Source of the DNA: Acinetobacter colistiniresistens
GTDB taxonomy: Bacteria > Pseudomonadota > Gammaproteobacteria > Pseudomonadales > Moraxellaceae
Length of the DNA stretch: 64,000 nt
NCBI RefSeq assembly: GCF_024582815.1
Contig: NZ_CP102099.1
Span: 372,001 to 436,000, forward strand
Reading direction: 5' to 3'
Shown here: positions 1 through 11,084 of the stretch, one piece after another
How positions within the stretch are numbered: position 1 is the first letter of the stretch
How the letters are laid out: each line of letters opens with the position of its first letter
The notes under the pieces: generated by a model
Seen by the model: the letters and a program-made list of their open reading frames with translations, nothing else
Told to the model about the DNA's origin: nothing
Databases searched by the model: none
Translations under genes and position numbers: made by a program

Positions 1-1134
1 TTCATTCAGTTCTAGATGATTACTGAGTTTACCTTTAATCGCATGTTGCACATTCATTTGTGCCAGCTCTAACCATTCGGCACGGGTCTCTCGTACTTTA
101 TGTTTAATCTGTACTTTTTTATTAAAGGTCTGCTGTAAGCCTTCTTCCAACTGCTGCTGATCTGGCACCGCAACATTGACAATGAGTTCTGTCGGTACCT
201 CATCTGCCACTTGGAAATAAAAATTGGCCATGAAATCACTGAGCATTTGCCCCAAATCATCGCCCAACATATCTGGGAAATAGCTTTTCCCTCCCAGCAT
301 TCGGCCATTACGCACATACATAATTTGCACACAGGTCACCCCTGCTTGATAAGCAATCGCCAGAATATCGGCCTCACCTTTGATTTTAAACACCGCTTGC
401 TGTGCCTGTACTTCACGTAACAAGGCGAGACGGTCACGATAGAACACAGCTTTTTCGAATTCCAGCGCTTCTGCTGCCTGCTCCATTTTCCCAATCAATT
501 CTTGATTCAGCTCTTTGGTATCGCCTTGCAAAAAGCGGATGGAGTTATCGACATCTTCCTTATAGTCTTTTGGGCTAATCAAACCGACACAAGGTGCGGT
601 ACAACGTTTAATCTGATATTGTAGACACGGACGTTTGCGTTGTGAAAAATAGCTGTTTTCGCATTGACGCACATTAAACAGTTTCTGTAACACCAGTAAG
701 GTATCCCGCGCACTATAAGCACTTGGGTACGGTCCAAAGAACTTGCCGATTTGATGCTTGCCTTTACCCCGTCCACTGGCAATACGCGGATAGGGTTTAT
801 CTGATGAGACAAAGATATAAACGTAAGATTTATCGTCTCGCAACATGATGTTATAAGGCGGGCGATGCAGCTTAATCAGATTTTGTTCGAGTAATAAGGC
901 TTCGGTTTCAGAACGCACCACCAAGCTTTCAATATCATAAATACGGGCGACCAAGGCCTGTGTTTTTGGATGCTCGATGGTTTTTACAAAATAGCTCGAG
1001 ACACGGTTTTTCAGATTTTTGGCTTTACCGACATACAATAACTCCCCATCCTTCCCCAGCATTTTATAAACGCCAGGTAACTGAGTCATATGTGCCAGTA
1101 TTTTTTCAATGTGTTCTCGAGCGTTTGGGTTCAC
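1..1134 (-). CDS. uvrC: UvrABC excinuclease subunit C (3' end outside window)
   Basis: UvrC makes the two incisions around bulky DNA lesions in nucleotide excision repair, acting with UvrA and UvrB. The visible 378 residues start at a GTG (1134), giving an N-terminus [13 protein letters not shown]. The GIY-YIG nuclease domain follows, with PGVYKML at residues 20-26 and YVGKAKNL near 35-42. A UVR (UvrB-interaction) segment lies near residues 205-240. The C-terminal endonuclease V-like and HhH domains are beyond the window edge. No good Shine-Dalgarno stands before the GTG, but the family N-terminus fits this start. The reading frame is open to base 1. Confidence 0.96.
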   Translation of the reverse strand, partial: MNPNAREHIEKILAHMTQLPGVYKMLGKDGELLYVGKAKNLKNRVSSYFVKTIEHPKTQALVARIYDIESLVVRSETEALLLEQNLIKLHRPPYNIMLRDDKSYVYIFVSSDKPYPRIASGRGKGKHQIGKFFGPYPSAYSARDTLLVLQKLFNVRQCENSYFSQRKRPCLQYQIKRCTAPCVGLISPKDYKEDVDNSIRFLQGDTKELNQELIGKMEQAAEALEFEKAVFYRDRLALLREVQAQQAVFKIKGEADILAIAYQAGVTCVQIMYVRNGRMLGGKSYFPDMLGDDLGQMLSDFMANFYFQVADEVPTELIVNVAVPDQQQLEEGLQQTFNKKVQIKHKVRETRAEWLELAQMNVQHAIKGKLSNHLELNE

Positions 1135-1212
1135 AGACTACTTTTAACTTTGAATAATAAATAAATGATGTAGCCTGAGTAAATGAATTTCAAGTCTAAT
1201 TTCTTCACCACA

Positions 1213-2125
1213 TCATTTCTGAGTATCATCTGGCTCAAAAAGCATTTTATCCATCGACTTCTGAACTGCTTGATATGCAGTTTGATTGAGGAACTCACAA
1301 ATAACTTCATTCTGGGCATAAAGAAAATCTTCATTTTTCTCATGATAGAAGCCCCACATCGTTTTATCGTCGTACTCTACTTTTACATTTGCTTCAGATG
1401 GAGTCGCCTCTACGACATACTGAGTCCATTTTACATTTCCCCAATATCCAATTGACTTTATTTGGGTATCACTAGAAACATTAACATGCGGAATCTTATT
1501 TTCAGGATAAAATTCAATATATTTTTGAGTACTTTGAGCAGATTTCTTTTGCCAACATTCCGAGCCTTTAGGAAACACGCCCATCGAAGACCCCTCAATC
1601 CCTAATAATGCCCAGATAATTTTAGTTGTACCAGACTCTACTCCAAATGACTTTCTAAATTGATTAATAAAATAATTTCCAATGCCCTGCCCACTAATAT
1701 CTTTATTTATAAACTCGTACTTCAACGTTATTTGTTTTTCAAGTAAATAGTTACTTGGCTTATATTCTAAAAAACGCCCATCCCAACGTACACCTTCTCC
1801 AATGAAATACGTTTGGTCAGCATTTGATGGTGGAAAAATAGAAGAAATTCTATCCTCAGTCAGATAGCCCCGAAACGCTTCCAACTTCGCAGGCTCTTCA
1901 GGTATCTGAATTTCTCCATATTTAAGCAAAAACTCTTGGCGGTTATTCACTGTATATATTTTAGGTTGTAAATAGATTGGGTAGTATGGATCTATATCAA
2001 AACTATACAGCGTACTTAAGTCTTTTTCCTCATCCTTAATCGCTTGACTTCCCCATCGGCGCTCTTCCCACCACCACACGCAGTTAATCCAAGAATAGAC
2101 AGGCCTATCAACAATCTTTTTTCAT
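1213..2125 (-). pseudogene. Putative lipoprotein gene with two frame breaks
   Basis: I do not recognise the family. An uninterrupted frame (1213-2079) encodes about 288 residues but opens with an implausible WWWEERRW start. Upstream, an ATG at 2125 behind a GAG-type ribosome site begins MKK. One frame over, the sequence reads RLLIGLSILGLTACGGG, a textbook lipoprotein signal with an LTAC lipobox. The three pieces join if the six-A run (2117-2122) had seven bases and the four-G run (2051-2054, CCCC on the + strand) had five. The mature protein would then be an envelope lipoprotein of about 300 residues rich in aromatics. Either the gene is decayed or the assembly has homopolymer errors. Confidence 0.7.
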
Positions 2126-2264
2126 TCTTTTTCTCAAAAATTTATATTCATCATCATTTATCCAATTGATATAATAGCAAAAAAAAACAAAGCGTAATAA
2201 ACAAGCATAAATTTAAAATATAGTTTTTATCCAAGTTTCAAAAAATAGAATTAGGGATGCACGT

Positions 2265-2684
2265 CTAAATTACTTGTAATGCCTGACAAAAAGCTTGTTT
2301 ATCTTTAGGTGAAACCAAAATATGGCTTGTAACTCCATTTTTTTGATAATCGATACGTAAACGATCTAAAGATAAAGCAGGAGATGAAATTAAATTATGA
2401 CTCGCAGAGATTTTGAGGATGTCTGACTTATTGATCTGCCATTTAAACAACATTGAACGGATAATTAAATGTTGTTCGGTCACGATATAACGGGTATTCA
2501 ATATCGGCCACCACAGGCAGGCAATCGTCAGAAAATGTACAACCGTATGCTCAGGATATTCCTGTAGCGTACCTTTCAGATACATCGTCCATAACAATTG
2601 CAATAACAAACCTGTTGTTGCAATCACGATTCCCCACAACCACCAATCAATTTTAGAACGAAATGTTTGCATAGATTTTTTCAA
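2265..2684 (-). CDS. PH domain-containing membrane protein
   Basis: A 139-residue protein. It has two hydrophobic segments near residues 14-34 and 49-62, followed by a soluble C-terminal half. The pattern RYIVTEQHLIIRSMLFKWQI, then a Ser-rich loop and a final block with repeated basic residues, resembles the small bacterial PH-like (YyaB/bPH) domain. Function is unknown; members are thought to sit at the inner membrane. It starts MKKSMQTF at 2684. A weak purine run precedes the start. It lies between the broken lipoprotein gene and lpxO, all on the minus strand, but an lpxO terminator separates it from lpxO, so it probably has its own promoter. Confidence 0.6.
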   Translation of the reverse strand: MKKSMQTFRSKIDWWLWGIVIATTGLLLQLLWTMYLKGTLQEYPEHTVVHFLTIACLWWPILNTRYIVTEQHLIIRSMLFKWQINKSDILKISASHNLISSPALSLDRLRIDYQKNGVTSHILVSPKDKQAFCQALQVI

Positions 2685-2726
2685 AATAAATTGTGATGAA
2701 TTAAAACTATTCTATGCCATATTTCA

Positions 2727-2755
2727 TAAAAAACGCCCTTACGGGCGTTGATTTT
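2727..2755 (-). terminator. Rho-independent terminator of lpxO
   Basis: On the minus strand the stem AACGCCC / GGGCGTT with loop GTAA-type TTAC is followed by a run of T. It lies 9 bases after the lpxO stop codon. Confidence 0.85.
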
Positions 2756-2763
2756 ATCCAGAC

Positions 2764-3678
2764 TTAAAAGACATAAGGACGAATAAAAATAAGGAAGAAG
2801 AGACCTAGCATAATGAACCACTTCAAGAAGTAGTATAGTGAGCGGTTCGATGCTTTTAATGCTTTTGCCTTGATCCGAATCTGATAGACATAACCAAAAG
2901 CTTTATTTAAACCACCTGTCTGGTCGCCTGCTTCATTGGGTGAACTTGCCGCAGTCATGACTTTTTTACCAAACCAGTGATTAAACTTTTCCATAAAACG
3001 GGTTTTTAATGGACGTTCAACATCGGCAAAGAAGATGATACGGTTTTGGTCAGTGGTATTTTCCGCATAGTGAATATAGGTTTCATCAAACACCACACTC
3101 TCACCATCACGCCAAGAATAACGCTCGCCATCCACATCAATAAAACAGCGATCATCATTCGGAGTGATTAAACCTAAGTGATAACGCAATGAACCTGCGT
3201 AAGGGTCACGGTGACGCACCAAACGGCTGTCTGGTGCCAGTTCCGTAAACATCGCAGCTTTGATCGTTGGTAAAGTCTTCAATAAAGCAGTCGTTTTTGG
3301 GCAAAGCTCAGCTGCAGATGGATGCGCAGAGTCATACCACTTCAAATAGAAACGTTTCCAGCCTGTTTTAAAGAAAGAGTTAAAGCCCAAGTCATCATAA
3401 GTACTTGAGGCCTTAATCCCCCCTTTATCATACAGCGCTTTGGCTTCATCACGAATCATTTCCCAGTTTTCATCCAGAACTTTTAAGTCCTGAAAATGCT
3501 GGGTGTCGATATACGGTTGATTCGGCACTTTGGAAAACATGTACATTAAAAAATTAATCGGTGCGAGAATCGTCGAATGGTCAAAAAACTGACGATAAAA
3601 CGAATGCTTTACTTTACCACGGCGCTGAATATACAACGCAGATATGATAAAAATCGCTAATATGATCCACTTAATCAT
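2764..3678 (-). CDS. lpxO: Lipid A 2-hydroxylase (Fe/2-oxoglutarate dioxygenase)
   Basis: LpxO adds a 2-hydroxyl to a secondary acyl chain of lipid A at the inner membrane, using Fe(II), O2 and 2-oxoglutarate. The 304-residue length matches the Salmonella enzyme (about 302). Conserved blocks are visible: HSTILAPINFLMYMFS, GFNSFFKTGWKRFYLKWY, and HRDPYAGSLRYHLGL. The iron ligands are expected at H156, D158 and H203, with R213 as the 2-oxoglutarate-binding candidate. An N-terminal membrane anchor spans residues 3-17 and a C-terminal hydrophobic helix residues 286-302. In Acinetobacter this modification has been linked to polymyxin and host-peptide tolerance (known of the family, not shown here). 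Confidence 0.93.
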   Translation of the reverse strand: MIKWIILAIFIISALYIQRRGKVKHSFYRQFFDHSTILAPINFLMYMFSKVPNQPYIDTQHFQDLKVLDENWEMIRDEAKALYDKGGIKASSTYDDLGFNSFFKTGWKRFYLKWYDSAHPSAAELCPKTTALLKTLPTIKAAMFTELAPDSRLVRHRDPYAGSLRYHLGLITPNDDRCFIDVDGERYSWRDGESVVFDETYIHYAENTTDQNRIIFFADVERPLKTRFMEKFNHWFGKKVMTAASSPNEAGDQTGGLNKAFGYVYQIRIKAKALKASNRSLYYFLKWFIMLGLFFLIFIRPYVF

Positions 3679-3790
3679 AGATTACTCTATCTTCTTAGCT
3701 GAAAACCAAATGCCAATTTGATAACCAAATGTCAAAATCGCACACAAAAATAAGCCTGCTATTCTAACAAACTTGTCGACTTAAATACCA

Positions 3791-3807
3791 ATTTAGGTTA
3801 CCTAAAT
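3791..3807. promoter_or_regulatory. 17-bp palindrome in the lpxO-fadB divergent spacer
   Basis: ATTTAGGTTACCTAAAT is a perfect 8-bp inverted repeat about one central base. It sits in the 394-base spacer between the divergent lpxO and fadB genes, 113 bases from the lpxO start and 266 from the fadB start. The size suits a dimeric repressor such as a TetR or MarR type. The owner is unknown. The rest of the spacer is AT-rich with no gene visible. Confidence 0.4.
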
Positions 3808-4072
3808 CGGACAAAGCACCTTGCAAATTCCTGATCACAATCAAGGAGTAAACACTCTATTTCGCACAAAAAATTTATTTTTATTCATGATTTAGCAATT
3901 CAAATCCCAGCTTACAATAAATTGATGACCCTAGCGTCACGGCTTGATACAACTTGTTATGTCCTTTTTGGATATAGTTATCGTAAGATTAGCGAAGCAT
4001 TTTTTGTGTGCATCACTGTACATACGCTTTATGACATCAACTCAGAATCCTCCACAACAAGGGAGATCAGGC

Positions 4073-6226
4073 ATGATCCACGCTGGCAATGCCATTACCG
4101 TCCAAATGCTTGCGGACGGAATTGCAGAATTCCGCTTTGACTTACAAGGTGAGTCGGTCAATAAATTTAACCGCGCAACCATCGAAGACTTCCAAGCAGC
4201 AATTGCTGCAGTAAAAGCCAATAAAGAGATTAAAGGCTTAGTTGTTACCTCTGGCAAATCAACTTTTATCGTTGGTGCTGATATCACTGAGTTTGGCGAT
4301 AACTTCGCTGCGGGTGAGCAAGCGATCGTTGATTGGCTTATGCCTGTACATGAAATCTTCAACAGTTTTGAAGACTTAGATCTACCTAAAGTTGCTGCAA
4401 TCAATGGTACAGCGCTCGGTGGCGGTTTTGAAATGTGCTTGGTTTGTGACTACCGCGTGATGTCAGAACAAGCACAAGTCGGTTTACCAGAAATCAAATT
4501 GGGGATCTATCCTGGTTTTGGTGGTAGTGTCCGTTTAAGCCGTTTAATCGGTATCGACAATGCCGTTGAATGGATGGCAATGGCGAACCCGAAAAAACCA
4601 GCTGCTGCGCTAAAAGACGGTGCTGTAGATGCGGTTGTTGCTGCTGACAAATTACTAGAAGCTGCTGTTGATCTGGTTAAACAAGCACTTGCTGGCCGTT
4701 TGAACTGGAAAGCCAAGCGTCAAGAAAAATTAGATGCAATCAAATTGAACCCGCTTGAACAAATGATGGCGTTCAATACGGCAAAAGGTGCGGTACTTGC
4801 AAAAGCAAATCCTGCGCAATACCCTGCCCCAAAACTATTGCTTGATTCATTACAAGCAGGTGCGAACTCAACTCGTGATGACGCATTAAAAGCTGAAGCT
4901 CAAGGTTTTGCCAAAGCAGCGATTACCCCACAAGCAGGCGCATTGATTGGTTTATTCATCAATGACCAAGTGGTGAAGAAAACTGCGAAAAAATATGAGA
5001 AAGGTGCTCACCCAGTCAACCAAGCGGCTGTATTAGGTGCGGGTATCATGGGTGGTGGTATTGCTTACCAAGCGGCAAGCAAAGGCACACCAATCATCAT
5101 GAAAGACATTGGTAACCCGCAACTTGCACTCGGTATGCAAGAAGCAAATAACTTGCTGACCAAGCAAGTTGAGCGCAAGAAAATGAAACCTGCGCAAATG
5201 GGTGAAACACTGGCTCGCATTCGTCCAACTTTAAGCTATGACGAGTTTAAAGAAGTGGATATCGTGATCGAAGCCGTGACTGAAAATCCAAAAGTAAAAG
5301 AAATCGTACTTGCTGACACTGAAAAGCATGTTCGTGAAAATACGATCATTGCATCTAATACCTCTACGATTTCAATTACCCGTTTAGCGAAAGCATTACA
5401 ACGTCCTGAAAACTTTGTAGGTATGCACTTCTTTAACCCAGTACACATGATGCCACTGGTTGAAGTGATTCGTGGTGAAAAGACGTCAGAAGAAGCAATC
5501 GCAACAACTGTAGTGCTCGCTCAAAAAATGGGTAAAACACCAATCGTTGTTAACGACTGCCCAGGCTTCTTGGTGAACCGTGTATTGTTCCCTTACTTTG
5601 GTGCATTCGACCTTCTTGTGAAAGATGGTGCGGATTTCCAACAAGTAGACAATGTGATGGCGAAATTCGGCTGGCCAATGGGCCCTGCATACTTGATCGA
5701 CGTTGTGGGTATCGATACAGGTGTTCATGGCGCAGAAGTGATGGCAGAAGGTTTCCCTGACCGTATGAAGCCAGACTACAAAGGTTCGATCGAAGCAATG
5801 TATGAAGCCAAACGTCTGGGTCAAAAGAATGACGTTGGTTTCTACAAATACGTGTTAGACAAGAAAGGTAAGAAAACGAAAACTGTTGATCCAACAGCAT
5901 ACGAAATCATTGCACCTTTCGTGACTGGTGAAAAACGTGAGTTTGATAGCCAGGAAATCATTGACCGTATGATGCTGGCTTTCTGTAACGAAACCGTTCG
6001 TTGCTTGGAAGACAAGATCGTAGCAACTGCTGCAGAAGCAGATATGGCGATGATTATGGGTGTTGGTTTCCCTCCATTCCGCGGTGGTCCATGCCGTTAC
6101 ATCGACCAAACAGGTGTTGCTGAATACGTTGCGCTTTGCGACAAATATGCACACTTAGGTAAGGCTTATGAAGCGCCACAAATGTTGCGTGACATGGCTG
6201 CTAACAACACAAAATTCTACGGTTAA
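4073..6226 (+). CDS. fadB: Fatty acid oxidation complex alpha subunit
   Basis: FadB carries enoyl-CoA hydratase/isomerase activity at the N-terminus and L-3-hydroxyacyl-CoA dehydrogenase activity at the C-terminus, and pairs with the FadA thiolase. I chose the ATG at 4073 ([13 protein letters not shown]). It follows GGGAG by 8 bases and gives 717 residues, the usual size; an upstream ATG in the same frame at 3944 would add an unlike 43-residue tail. The hydratase active-site region reads [13 protein letters not shown] and then [14 protein letters not shown]. The NAD-binding loop is [10 protein letters not shown] near residue 323, and the dehydrogenase histidine lies in [14 protein letters not shown]. 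fadA follows after 12 bases. Confidence 0.97.
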   Translation: MIHAGNAITVQMLADGIAEFRFDLQGESVNKFNRATIEDFQAAIAAVKANKEIKGLVVTSGKSTFIVGADITEFGDNFAAGEQAIVDWLMPVHEIFNSFEDLDLPKVAAINGTALGGGFEMCLVCDYRVMSEQAQVGLPEIKLGIYPGFGGSVRLSRLIGIDNAVEWMAMANPKKPAAALKDGAVDAVVAADKLLEAAVDLVKQALAGRLNWKAKRQEKLDAIKLNPLEQMMAFNTAKGAVLAKANPAQYPAPKLLLDSLQAGANSTRDDALKAEAQGFAKAAITPQAGALIGLFINDQVVKKTAKKYEKGAHPVNQAAVLGAGIMGGGIAYQAASKGTPIIMKDIGNPQLALGMQEANNLLTKQVERKKMKPAQMGETLARIRPTLSYDEFKEVDIVIEAVTENPKVKEIVLADTEKHVRENTIIASNTSTISITRLAKALQRPENFVGMHFFNPVHMMPLVEVIRGEKTSEEAIATTVVLAQKMGKTPIVVNDCPGFLVNRVLFPYFGAFDLLVKDGADFQQVDNVMAKFGWPMGPAYLIDVVGIDTGVHGAEVMAEGFPDRMKPDYKGSIEAMYEAKRLGQKNDVGFYKYVLDKKGKKTKTVDPTAYEIIAPFVTGEKREFDSQEIIDRMMLAFCNETVRCLEDKIVATAAEADMAMIMGVGFPPFRGGPCRYIDQTGVAEYVALCDKYAHLGKAYEAPQMLRDMAANNTKFYG

Positions 6227-6238
6227 GGAGCGACGTGA

Positions 6239-7411
<1,173 letters not shown>

Positions 7412-7427
7412 TCAACACTGAGATAGA

Positions 7428-7455
7428 AAAATCCCCGCTAAATGCGGGGATTTTT
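7428..7455 (+). terminator. Terminator of fadBA
   Basis: ATCCCCGC, loop TAAAT, GCGGGGAT, then a T tract. A-rich sequence on the other side makes it usable by the convergent gene at 7475-7981 as well. Confidence 0.88.
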
Positions 7456-7474
7456 ATTTATTCAATCGGATGAT

Positions 7475-7981
7475 TTAATATGGCTGTTTAAAGCCTCTTA
7501 GCCCATCTTGAATTTGCTGTTGCAAGCGCAAAATATCATCGGTATTCAACTTAATCGTACCATTACGAATCCCATCAATATTATTTCGATTGATATTCAA
7601 AGGTTCCAGCATTTTAAAAACGCCATTAGTTGGGTCAGATGACTGTAAACCCGAAGCAACCGCTAAAATATATTGCTGCAAAATCGGAGAATATTGGGTC
7701 AGATCTGGCTGTGCTGCCACTGGCTGATAGTTGACAATCAGTGGACTTTCACTCACGCCTGCATTCTGCATATCATTATTGAGCTTATAAACATAATGCT
7801 GCAGTGCCTGACGAACCTGCTTGTCTTCTTGAAAGGGAACAAATCCCACTTCTTCACGTAATTCAGATTCAGCCATGACCCGAATGGTCGGCAATGAGGT
7901 CACCTCATCATTGGCATGAACTGCCGGCAAGCCCATAAAAACCAGTGCAGTTGTCAGCACAGATCGTTTTAGAAAATTCAT
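7475..7981 (-). CDS. Exported protein of unknown function
   Basis: A 168-residue protein I do not recognise. The start chosen is the ATG at 7981 (MNFLKRSVLTTALVFMG), preceded by GGAGCAAGAG. The first 23 residues form a classical Sec signal peptide ending AVHA, so the product is probably periplasmic. The mature part is polar, with Gln- and Asn-rich stretches (NINRNNIDGIRNGTI, LRLQQQIQDG) and no cysteines. It is convergent with fadA and shares its terminator. No neighbour hints at its role. Confidence 0.72.
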   Translation of the reverse strand: MNFLKRSVLTTALVFMGLPAVHANDEVTSLPTIRVMAESELREEVGFVPFQEDKQVRQALQHYVYKLNNDMQNAGVSESPLIVNYQPVAAQPDLTQYSPILQQYILAVASGLQSSDPTNGVFKMLEPLNINRNNIDGIRNGTIKLNTDDILRLQQQIQDGLRGFKQPY

Positions 7982-8296
7982 CTCTTGCTCCAAACATCCC
8001 TCATCCATAAGAACATCATGAGTTAAATAAAAGCATCTATAGAATAGGCTACAGCAAACTTAAATTTGATTCAGTAGAGGTCGGATAAACGGTAAATATC
8101 ACTCAACTTTATGTCCTATCTCAAGCAATCTTGTCTATAAAATTTTTTAAATCGTGAAAACACGGGTACTTAGAGAAAATCAAAAGCCTCTGAAATTCAT
8201 AGGGATTCATATTGTTTTATTTCCAGTTTCCAAGCTGCTGACAAGATTTTTGCTCGGTCTTCAGTTCAACGTTAGGCCAAATAAGATGAAGCATTG
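7982..8296. other. Intergenic stretch without a visible gene
   Basis: This AT-rich spacer separates two minus-strand genes. It must hold the promoter of the exported protein gene. I see no clear terminator after the ABC transporter gene and no conserved element. Confidence 0.5.
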
Positions 8297-10102
8297 CTAA
8301 CTATGGGTTTCCTCTTCATCATCGCCTTCAAAGGTTTTAGAAATCTTTTCGATATTTAAGCTCTTGGCCATCGCGTCAAAGATACCCTTATAGACGCCTT
8401 GTTGCTGATACAGCTGATGATGCTCGCCATGTTCCACGATCCTGCCATCCTGCATCACATAGGTATAATCGGCATCAATAATCTGTGACAGGCTATGTGA
8501 AATAATAATCACCGTCCGCCCCTGCTTAATTTCATCCAGACTATGCTTGATCTGTTCAGTGGCAATCGCATCCAGACTGGCCGTAGGTTCATCCAGAAAA
8601 ATAATCGGCGGATTTTTCAGGAACATGCGGGCAATCGCAATACGCTGTTGTTGCCCACCTGAGAGCAATAAGGCATCAGATTGATAGGCCTGCGGTAGTT
8701 TAAGAATCTGCTCGTGAATCGAAGCTTTTTTCGCAGCAAGGATAATCTCATCCTGTGTGGCATTCATCTTGCCATAACGGATATTTTCCTCAATCGTACC
8801 CTGAAAAATATGATTTTTTTGTAGGACGAGGCCAATATGATCACGCAAATATTGAGTATCAATCTCTGTTAATGACGTTCCATTTAGTAGAATTTCTCCG
8901 GACTGCGGTAAATAGAATTTATCCAGTAGGCTAATCAACGTCGATTTACCTGCGCCAGATAAACCCACCAATGCTGTGATCTTATTCGGCTGAATGGTCA
9001 GGTTAATATCTTTCAATGCATGAAAACCATTGGGATAGAAAAAATTAAGCTGCTTTAATTCAAACTTGCCTGTCAGTGGCTGAGGTTTTAGTTGCCCAGA
9101 GGTTTCTATTTCATCATCCGCTTCAAGAATCTTGAAAAAGCTTTCCGCATAAATCATTGCATCATTGACTTCATCATAGATTCGATGCAGAGAGCGAATC
9201 GGGGCGGAAACATTATTAAAGAGCAAGATATGAAACATGATCATGCCAATGCTCATATCACCGACCAGACCAAAATAGGCCGTTAGAATGATAATAAACA
9301 CCACGCCAATCTGTTCAATAAAGGTTTTGAGTCCATCAAACAGAAAACTCAGCTGACGAGTCCGCATCTGATCATCAGTCAGCTGTTTTTGTAAGGTCAG
9401 TTGCTTTTCAGCTTCAATTTGCTCTCGGTTAAATGACTTAATCACCGTAATCGACTGAATGATACTTAAAGTCCCCTGACTTTTACGCTCCCGGCCATCA
9501 CGTAAATTACGGCGTGTACCACTGAGTTTCTGTGCCTGTTTAAAGGTAATCCAGAAATAAATCGGCACAATACTCAAAGCCACCAATCCTATCCAGAAGT
9601 TGGCATAGAACATCAGACACAGGGCAATAATGGCACTACTAAACAAAGGAAAAATATCAATAAAGAAGATTTGTACCAGTCGGGTAATCGAACCTATGCC
9701 GCGATCAATCCGGGTTTGTAATTTCCCTGCCTGATTGTCATCTTGGGTAAAGAAGGCCAGACGATATTGTAGAAACTTCACAATGATCGACTGTGCCACA
9801 TCTTGTGAAATCAAAATGCGTAATTTCTCGCCAAAAAACTTTTGTCCGAACTGAATAAAAATATTCAGCACTTCTTTACTCAATAAAATCACGCTGATGG
9901 TGATCAAAATATGCAATCCAGCAGTCAAACCCTGTCCAGACTCAACCACAGCATTGATCTGATCTACCGCATATTGCAAGGTCAGCGCATTGACCTGTGC
10001 CGTTAAGGCGCCAATCAAGGTCAGCACTAATGTGACTGCAACCAGCCACTTATAAGGCAATACAAAAGGTCTAACTTTAAGAAACAATTGCCATAAATTC
10101 AT
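8297..10102 (-). CDS. ABC exporter, fused permease and ATPase
   Basis: A 601-residue half-transporter of the type I exporter (MsbA/MDR-like) fold that works as a dimer in the inner membrane. Six membrane helices occupy about residues 18-300. The ATPase domain carries Walker A GLSGAGKST (380-388), Q-loop VLQKNHIFQG (about 426-435), signature LSGGQQQR (480-487), Walker B IIFLDEPTASLD with catalytic E505, and H-loop IISHSL near 537. The acidic tail GDDEEETHS is unusual but short. The substrate cannot be told from sequence. A separate gene encoding a coiled protein lies 55 bases upstream and may be co-transcribed. Confidence 0.9.
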   Translation of the reverse strand: MNLWQLFLKVRPFVLPYKWLVAVTLVLTLIGALTAQVNALTLQYAVDQINAVVESGQGLTAGLHILITISVILLSKEVLNIFIQFGQKFFGEKLRILISQDVAQSIIVKFLQYRLAFFTQDDNQAGKLQTRIDRGIGSITRLVQIFFIDIFPLFSSAIIALCLMFYANFWIGLVALSIVPIYFWITFKQAQKLSGTRRNLRDGRERKSQGTLSIIQSITVIKSFNREQIEAEKQLTLQKQLTDDQMRTRQLSFLFDGLKTFIEQIGVVFIIILTAYFGLVGDMSIGMIMFHILLFNNVSAPIRSLHRIYDEVNDAMIYAESFFKILEADDEIETSGQLKPQPLTGKFELKQLNFFYPNGFHALKDINLTIQPNKITALVGLSGAGKSTLISLLDKFYLPQSGEILLNGTSLTEIDTQYLRDHIGLVLQKNHIFQGTIEENIRYGKMNATQDEIILAAKKASIHEQILKLPQAYQSDALLLSGGQQQRIAIARMFLKNPPIIFLDEPTASLDAIATEQIKHSLDEIKQGRTVIIISHSLSQIIDADYTYVMQDGRIVEHGEHHQLYQQQGVYKGIFDAMAKSLNIEKISKTFEGDDEEETHS

Positions 10103-10157
10103 ATTTGAATCTTCTACCTGTGTTCTGAGTACACTCTGTGGACTTGGTCAATTGGTA

Positions 10158-10907
10158 TTACAATTCTTCGTCTAATACCTCAGCATTATTTTGTTTAATT
10201 TTCTCCATCTTGGCATTCAGCTTTAACACATCTTGATAGAGCCCATTGAATTTTTTCACTTGAGCGGTCTCTCGGAACAAAATGGTTTTATCTTTTCTCT
10301 GCCACGGATATTGCTTCAACATATCAAACATGGCCTGTGCTTTTTCCATAATCTGCTGTTCAATCGGGAAGATATCATGAGCTTTGTCTGCCTTCAGGTT
10401 ATGCTCCAGTTTGGCTTGCAGTGAGGCTCTCATTTCATTGTGAATCGCCAAACTTTTTGCTTGCTGCATTGAATGCATCTGAATCTGTTGTCGTGCTTGT
10501 TCATATTCAGCAGATGCTTTACGCACCGCCACAAACATTTGCTCAGTGTCTTTATAGCCCTGTTTGCGGTCTTGGTCTAAGCGTTCAACATCTAAAAAAG
10601 TATCCCAATGGGCGGCTTTCAGTTCACGTAAATAACGATTACGCGCTTCTACATTCTGCATCCAATAGTTCAGCAGAAACTCAGACATCAATTTATAATC
10701 GCCAGATAAACGCTGATCATGGATATCCAGTTGTACAGGCGTTGACCAGTCTTGCGCCTGATCATAAAGTTCGCGCATTTTCTCGGACATTACCACCTCA
10801 AACATCTGCTGATTATTGATGGCACGTTGTTTTAGGATATGTTGATAAAAGAAGAATGAACCGATACCAAGCACGACAATTGTAAGAAAAATTAAAAAAC
10901 GGCGCAT
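10158..10907 (-). CDS. Membrane-anchored coiled protein of unknown function
   Basis: A 249-residue protein I do not recognise. The ATG at 10907 (MRRFLIFLTIVVLGIGSFFFY) is chosen because GGAGGC lies 4 bases upstream. An N-terminal helix at residues 3-21 is a membrane anchor or uncleaved signal. The rest is highly charged, Gln-rich and helical (REKASAEYEQARQQ-like heptads), suggesting a periplasmic coiled coil. It is followed after 55 bases by the ABC exporter gene, so a partner role in that system is possible but only inferred from position. Confidence 0.68.
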   Translation of the reverse strand: MRRFLIFLTIVVLGIGSFFFYQHILKQRAINNQQMFEVVMSEKMRELYDQAQDWSTPVQLDIHDQRLSGDYKLMSEFLLNYWMQNVEARNRYLRELKAAHWDTFLDVERLDQDRKQGYKDTEQMFVAVRKASAEYEQARQQIQMHSMQQAKSLAIHNEMRASLQAKLEHNLKADKAHDIFPIEQQIMEKAQAMFDMLKQYPWQRKDKTILFRETAQVKKFNGLYQDVLKLNAKMEKIKQNNAEVLDEEL

Positions 10908-11084
10908 ACAGCCTCCAAGTTTCATTATATTTTTTTATGTTGTTTAGCCAGTTTAATCCATAAAACACATGCAGTTATAGCCCTTTTTATTTCATTTCTC
11001 GTAACGGAGCATTACATATTCATCGCTTTAAATTCATGAGCTTCGCCCCTATTATCTGATTAAGTAAAATTGAAGAGAGCTGCT

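Noticed and set aside
3944-4072. N-terminal extension of fadB to 760 residues
   Set aside because: The extra 43 residues are unlike the family, and the ATG at 4073 has a good GGGAG ribosome site and gives the usual length.
5486-6154. Overlapping minus-strand frames of 99-116 residues inside fadB
   Set aside because: They are antisense to conserved fadB coding sequence and have no family features.
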